In this document: positions 61,251 to 64,000 of the stretch, in pieces
Layout: every line of letters begins with the position of its first letter
Position numbering within the stretch: the first letter of the stretch is position 1
NCBI RefSeq assembly: GCF_014805625.2
Contig: NW_023998421.1
Coordinates: 6,703,426 to 6,767,425 of the forward strand
Source: Glossina fuscipes
Lineage: Eukaryota; Arthropoda; Insecta; Diptera; Glossinidae
Length of the DNA: 64,000 bases
Direction of reading: 5' to 3'
The notes under the pieces: model-generated
Seen by the model: only the letters and a program-made list of their open reading frames with translations
Databases searched by the model: none
Told to the model about the DNA's origin: nothing
Program-made: the position numbers and the translations under genes

Positions 61251-62682
61251 GTGTAAGAATTTATCAGAAACTCGGGTGCATGCAAAATGCTCCATGCAAA
61301 ATGTTGCCATAGTATCTCTTATTTCGCATACTCTAGTTTAAGGTTTCCTTGTGAAAACCGTTTGCTTAAAAAATACTCAAAAAGTAAATTTGAAATATTT
61401 AGCATTTTGCAAATGATCTCATATCTCCGCAACTTTAACGTATCGTTTCTTTTTCAAAATGTTTGCTTTAACAGAACAACAACAGAACAACATCTCAAAT
61501 ATATAGCATATTTCCTCCATTCTGATGTACGGCATCATTGTTCAACATACGCGATTTTAATTAATTAGAATTAGTTTATCTACGAAATACATATACATAT
61601 ATAAAAATACTCAGCTTGATGTTGTTGCAGTTCTCGTTTGAGAGCAACCGTACTCATTACCAAATACTGCTCTTCCTCGCAGAGTTTAGTAGAGTTCCAA
61701 CGCATATTAAATTGGTAATTTGTTTTCGTTGACAGCTTTCTTCTCAGTCCTAGATGTGTGTATATTAAAGGGATTTTACCGCTTTTACAACACTATTTAC
61801 AGTCGATACTGATGGCCATAAATCAGGTAAGCTTTATGTACATAGACAGGTCTACAATGCCTTCACCTTTTACAAAGCGTAAAGTGAATTAGATAATGAA
61901 TGAATCAGCTGAACCTTTCTTATATCATATACATCTAGAACGAAAACACATACATATTTATTTATATATATGTATATTTCAAATAACTTTTCTATTATGC
62001 AAATTTGCGTAAAAGTTCTCTCTGAAAATTACTTTCAACAATTCAATTGAAAAATAAATGAAATGCTATTGCACAAGTCCGGGGTAGCCAGAGTCGACAA
62101 AATCGTTTGATAATGCCAATTAAATTTGATTTTTTTTTATTTATTTGCTTTATACTTTATTTTCATTATTCACGAATACTCTTTATTCTCTGCAGCATGA
62201 TTTAGTGAAGCGCGTTAATTAATTGAATTTTATTTCAATTCGATTTATTATTTCAATAACATGAAGACATTATTTCTTGTTGTATACTTTAAGTGAAATA
62301 CTAATTAATTATATCTTATTGCACTTTAATTACTTTCTCTTTGTAAAGGTAGACAGACACACAATATTTTTATATGGCGTTGAATATTTTACGATGAGGC
62401 TTTATATTTGATGAGAATGTATTATAGATACATAGAAATTGAAAATGAAAAAATGACAGATGAATCAAAGAAACATCATATGTATGTAGGCTTATGTGAC
62501 AATATCTTAATTAAACAGTGATTAGGTCATTCATCTTTGTTCGCCCTATTGGGATAACTTTCATGTAGTTTCACTTTCTGACAGAGAAAATACGAAATGA
62601 TAACCCGGGCACTTGCAACTGTCTAATCTTGTTGATACTTGTTTTATTTTCTAATTGTACAAGATAATGAGTTTTTATTTTC
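61251..62682. promoter_or_regulatory. AT-rich tract with clustered homeodomain/POU words (candidate only)
   Basis: From about 61995 to 62345 there are ATGCAAAT (61997), CCAATTAAATTT (62118), TTAATTAATT (62216), CAATTCGATTTATTATTT (62236-62253), TTAAGTG (62289) and CTAATTAATTAT (62301). No coding frame and no repeat-family match here, so the tract could be regulatory, but such words are frequent in AT-rich DNA. The part before 61990 shows nothing. Confidence 0.2.
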
Positions 62683-62850
62683 ATACCCATCATCGAAGGA
62701 TGAAAGTTGTGCTTATTTTGTCAAATCGTTTACAACGTCCACAAGGAGGCTTCAGAGGTCACATAGTGTATAAGTACATTCTTCATTAGCGTCATATTTT
62801 CTAAAACCTACTTAAGCATGACCGTCTCTCCGTTAATCTGTGCGCGTAAA
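62683..62850 (+). repeat. TATACCC-like repeat, divergent relative
   Basis: CATACCCATCATCGAAGGATG at 62682-62702 is a self-complementary-looking start word, followed by a TTTTGTCAAATCGTTTACAA block near 62718 and ACTTAAGCATGACCGTCTCT and CCGTTAATCTGTGCG near 62810-62845. This layout (hairpin-like TATACCC...GGATG start, then a CATGTCCGTCTGTCCGT block about 120 bases on) is known from dispersed repeats of flies. It differs in sequence from the main family of this window, so it may be a related but separate family. Confidence 0.4.
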
Positions 62851-62908
62851 GTCGGTTATAAACCTTCTCCTGGTCGTAAATAGGGGGCTATATTTTTTTA
62901 AATGTAGC

Positions 62909-63027
62909 GGAAACATTCAAAGTTCTTGCAAGCATGTTGGTATTAAAATTGCGGCAAACTGTCCAAAGGACACGTCGATACCCATTCGGAGACCAACTAT
63001 GCTTGCAAAAGTTAAAAAAGTGTTTCC
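62909..63027. repeat. long imperfect inverted repeat (hairpin of ~119 nt)
   Basis: The left arm 62909-62942 (GGAAACATTCAAAGTTCTTG, CAAGCATGTTGGT) pairs with the right arm 62992-63027 (ACCAACTATGCTTGCAAAAG, AAAAAGTGTTTCC), with a one-base bulge and a few mismatches near the outer part. The loop of about 48 bases contains a small GTCCAAAGGAC stem. Open frames on both strands across it (62840-63031, 62888-63196, 62934-63143) look like by-products. Confidence 0.6.
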
Positions 63028-64000
63028 TTGAAGTAATTTGCGAAAATTTCCACTTAAAATCCTTCCTTAAAGCCCAATTCCAACAGTATTTATGGGTGAC
63101 TATTTTCAAATATCCGATTAACAACGAGATGGTAAAAATATAGCTAACCTGTCGATGAGAATGAAGATTTTTTCTCGTTGTTTTAAAGTTTAGCAATTTT
63201 TATTATCTAACTCAGCCGGATATCAATGTTTTTTTCAACAATGTCCTTATTTCTTATCCCTCTTTCATTTGATTTAGTAAATTAAACGAGGTGGTCACGA
63301 TTCTTATCTACGTGATTCCAGCTACTCACGCGAATATATTCATATTCATATAGGTTTCAGGTTGGTATTTTGGAATTTTATATGAATATAATTTGGTTGT
63401 TACCCATGCTTCTGGTCCAAGGACGAATCGCATTCATTTGGCAGCACTCTCCATTAAAAGGCTTAATTCAAAAGGGCTTTACATTTTTGTGCAAATATTG
63501 TCAAGTAATAAAAAGTGTGTTTGCATCGCACAGTTTTTATTTCCATTCTCCATACAAAGCCTTCTTTTATGCACAAAAATACTATCAACATTTGGTACTT
63601 GATGTCTTGATAAAATCAGTGAAACGTAATATTTTGGCACACGAAATGAAAGTGCAACACTTAAATAGAATGGAACCACCTGAAATGGAAACATGAGAGG
63701 ATTTCCTAGAGGAAGTAACAACAATTTCAAATTCATCCCATAGCATTGTGAAATTTAGCTTAGAATACCTGGATGATTAAAATCATTATTTTACTGTTGT
63801 AAGTTTGCAGCGAATGTGACTGTCCTTTGATTTTTGTCTCACGTAAATTCTCTCATGAGAGACTTTAAATGATTTAATTTTAATATTTTACCACGAAATT
63901 AAGTGAAGAATTGTTCGGGATACTCAATGCTAATCTTGCTTTAAAATAACATTTTACTTTAATGTAAACATTTGGGAAAAGTGAAACGATATTAAGACCC
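63028..64000. other. AT-rich non-coding stretch to window end
   Basis: The 108-codon plus-strand frame at 63370-63696 has no recognisable domain. Near 63406-63435, CATGCTTCTGGTCCAAGGAC is weakly like the TTTTGGCCCAAGCACGAATG block of the TATACCC family. Nothing else seen. Confidence 0.4.

Noticed and set aside
62840..63196. Three overlapping frames on both strands
   Set aside because: They coincide with the long inverted repeat at 62909-63027, which explains openness on both strands better than coding.
63370..63696. 108-codon plus-strand frame near the window end
   Set aside because: No recognisable domain; overlapping frames on both strands are also open, and part resembles a decayed repeat block.
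1..64000. tRNA, rRNA, spliceosomal RNA genes and CRISPR arrays
   Set aside because: I looked for T-loop-like GTTCGA words, 5S and U6-type motifs and regularly spaced repeats. Only transposon-related or simple repeats were found.

Overview
The window is 64 kb of AT-rich (roughly one-third GC by eye) eukaryotic non-coding DNA, most likely intergenic or intronic sequence from a dipteran insect. No open frame looks like a host protein. The longest frames are 100-165 codons and are antisense shadows of transposon remnants, low-complexity sequence, or frames with no recognisable content. The animal assignment rests on the transposon content: mariner, pogo/Tigger, IS630-like and non-LTR remnants, plus a dispersed repeat with TATACCC/GGGTATTTA ends and CTGTCCGTC-type blocks of the sort common in higher flies. 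An acalyptrate fly (tephritid-like) would fit, but I cannot prove it. I saw no bacterial-style genes, operons, CRISPR arrays, rRNA or tRNA genes.

Layout. 1-3.7 kb: nothing recognised except a GC-richer patch at 1970-2345. 3.7-4.2 kb: broken mariner transposase, minus strand. 5.4-5.7 kb: first copy of a dispersed repeat whose partner lies at 52.4-52.7 kb. 8.9-17.2 kb: several copies of the TATACCC repeat and a second mariner fragment (11.0-11.3 kb). 18.1-18.2 kb: AT-rich hairpin. 18.8-19.7 kb: a TIR-bounded, internally deleted pogo/Tigger element with a subterminal repeat array. 25.3-26.2 kb: an IS630-like fragment beside a TATACCC copy. 29.5-29.9 kb: the end of a non-LTR retrotransposon ORF2. 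33.6-34.0 kb: another IS630-like fragment. 38.5-39.3 kb: a repeat with an internal ~147-bp duplication followed by a TATACCC copy. 42.6-45.3 kb: two mariner fragments, an unexplained open frame and a TATACCC copy. 47.0-47.2 kb: a possible third IS630-like piece. 48.8-49.1, 53.9-54.0 and 54.6-54.9 kb: more TATACCC copies. 56.5-56.6 kb: a mariner-type C-terminus. 58.56-59.32 kb: a mariner-like element with 17-bp perfect terminal inverted repeats, TA flanks and an internal deletion. 60.0-60.3 kb: another mariner remnant. 61-64 kb: repeat fragments, a long imperfect inverted repeat and an AT-rich tract with clustered homeodomain/POU-type words.

Nothing here works as a pathway. The elements are dead: every transposase frame is broken by stops, frameshifts or deletions, so any movement would need enzyme from elsewhere. 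The most informative items are the two TIR-bounded deletion derivatives, the dispersed TATACCC family (at least ten copies in both orientations), two structured inverted repeats and two candidate regulatory tracts. Transposon calls rest on my reading of translated motifs against remembered family consensus, not on database searches.
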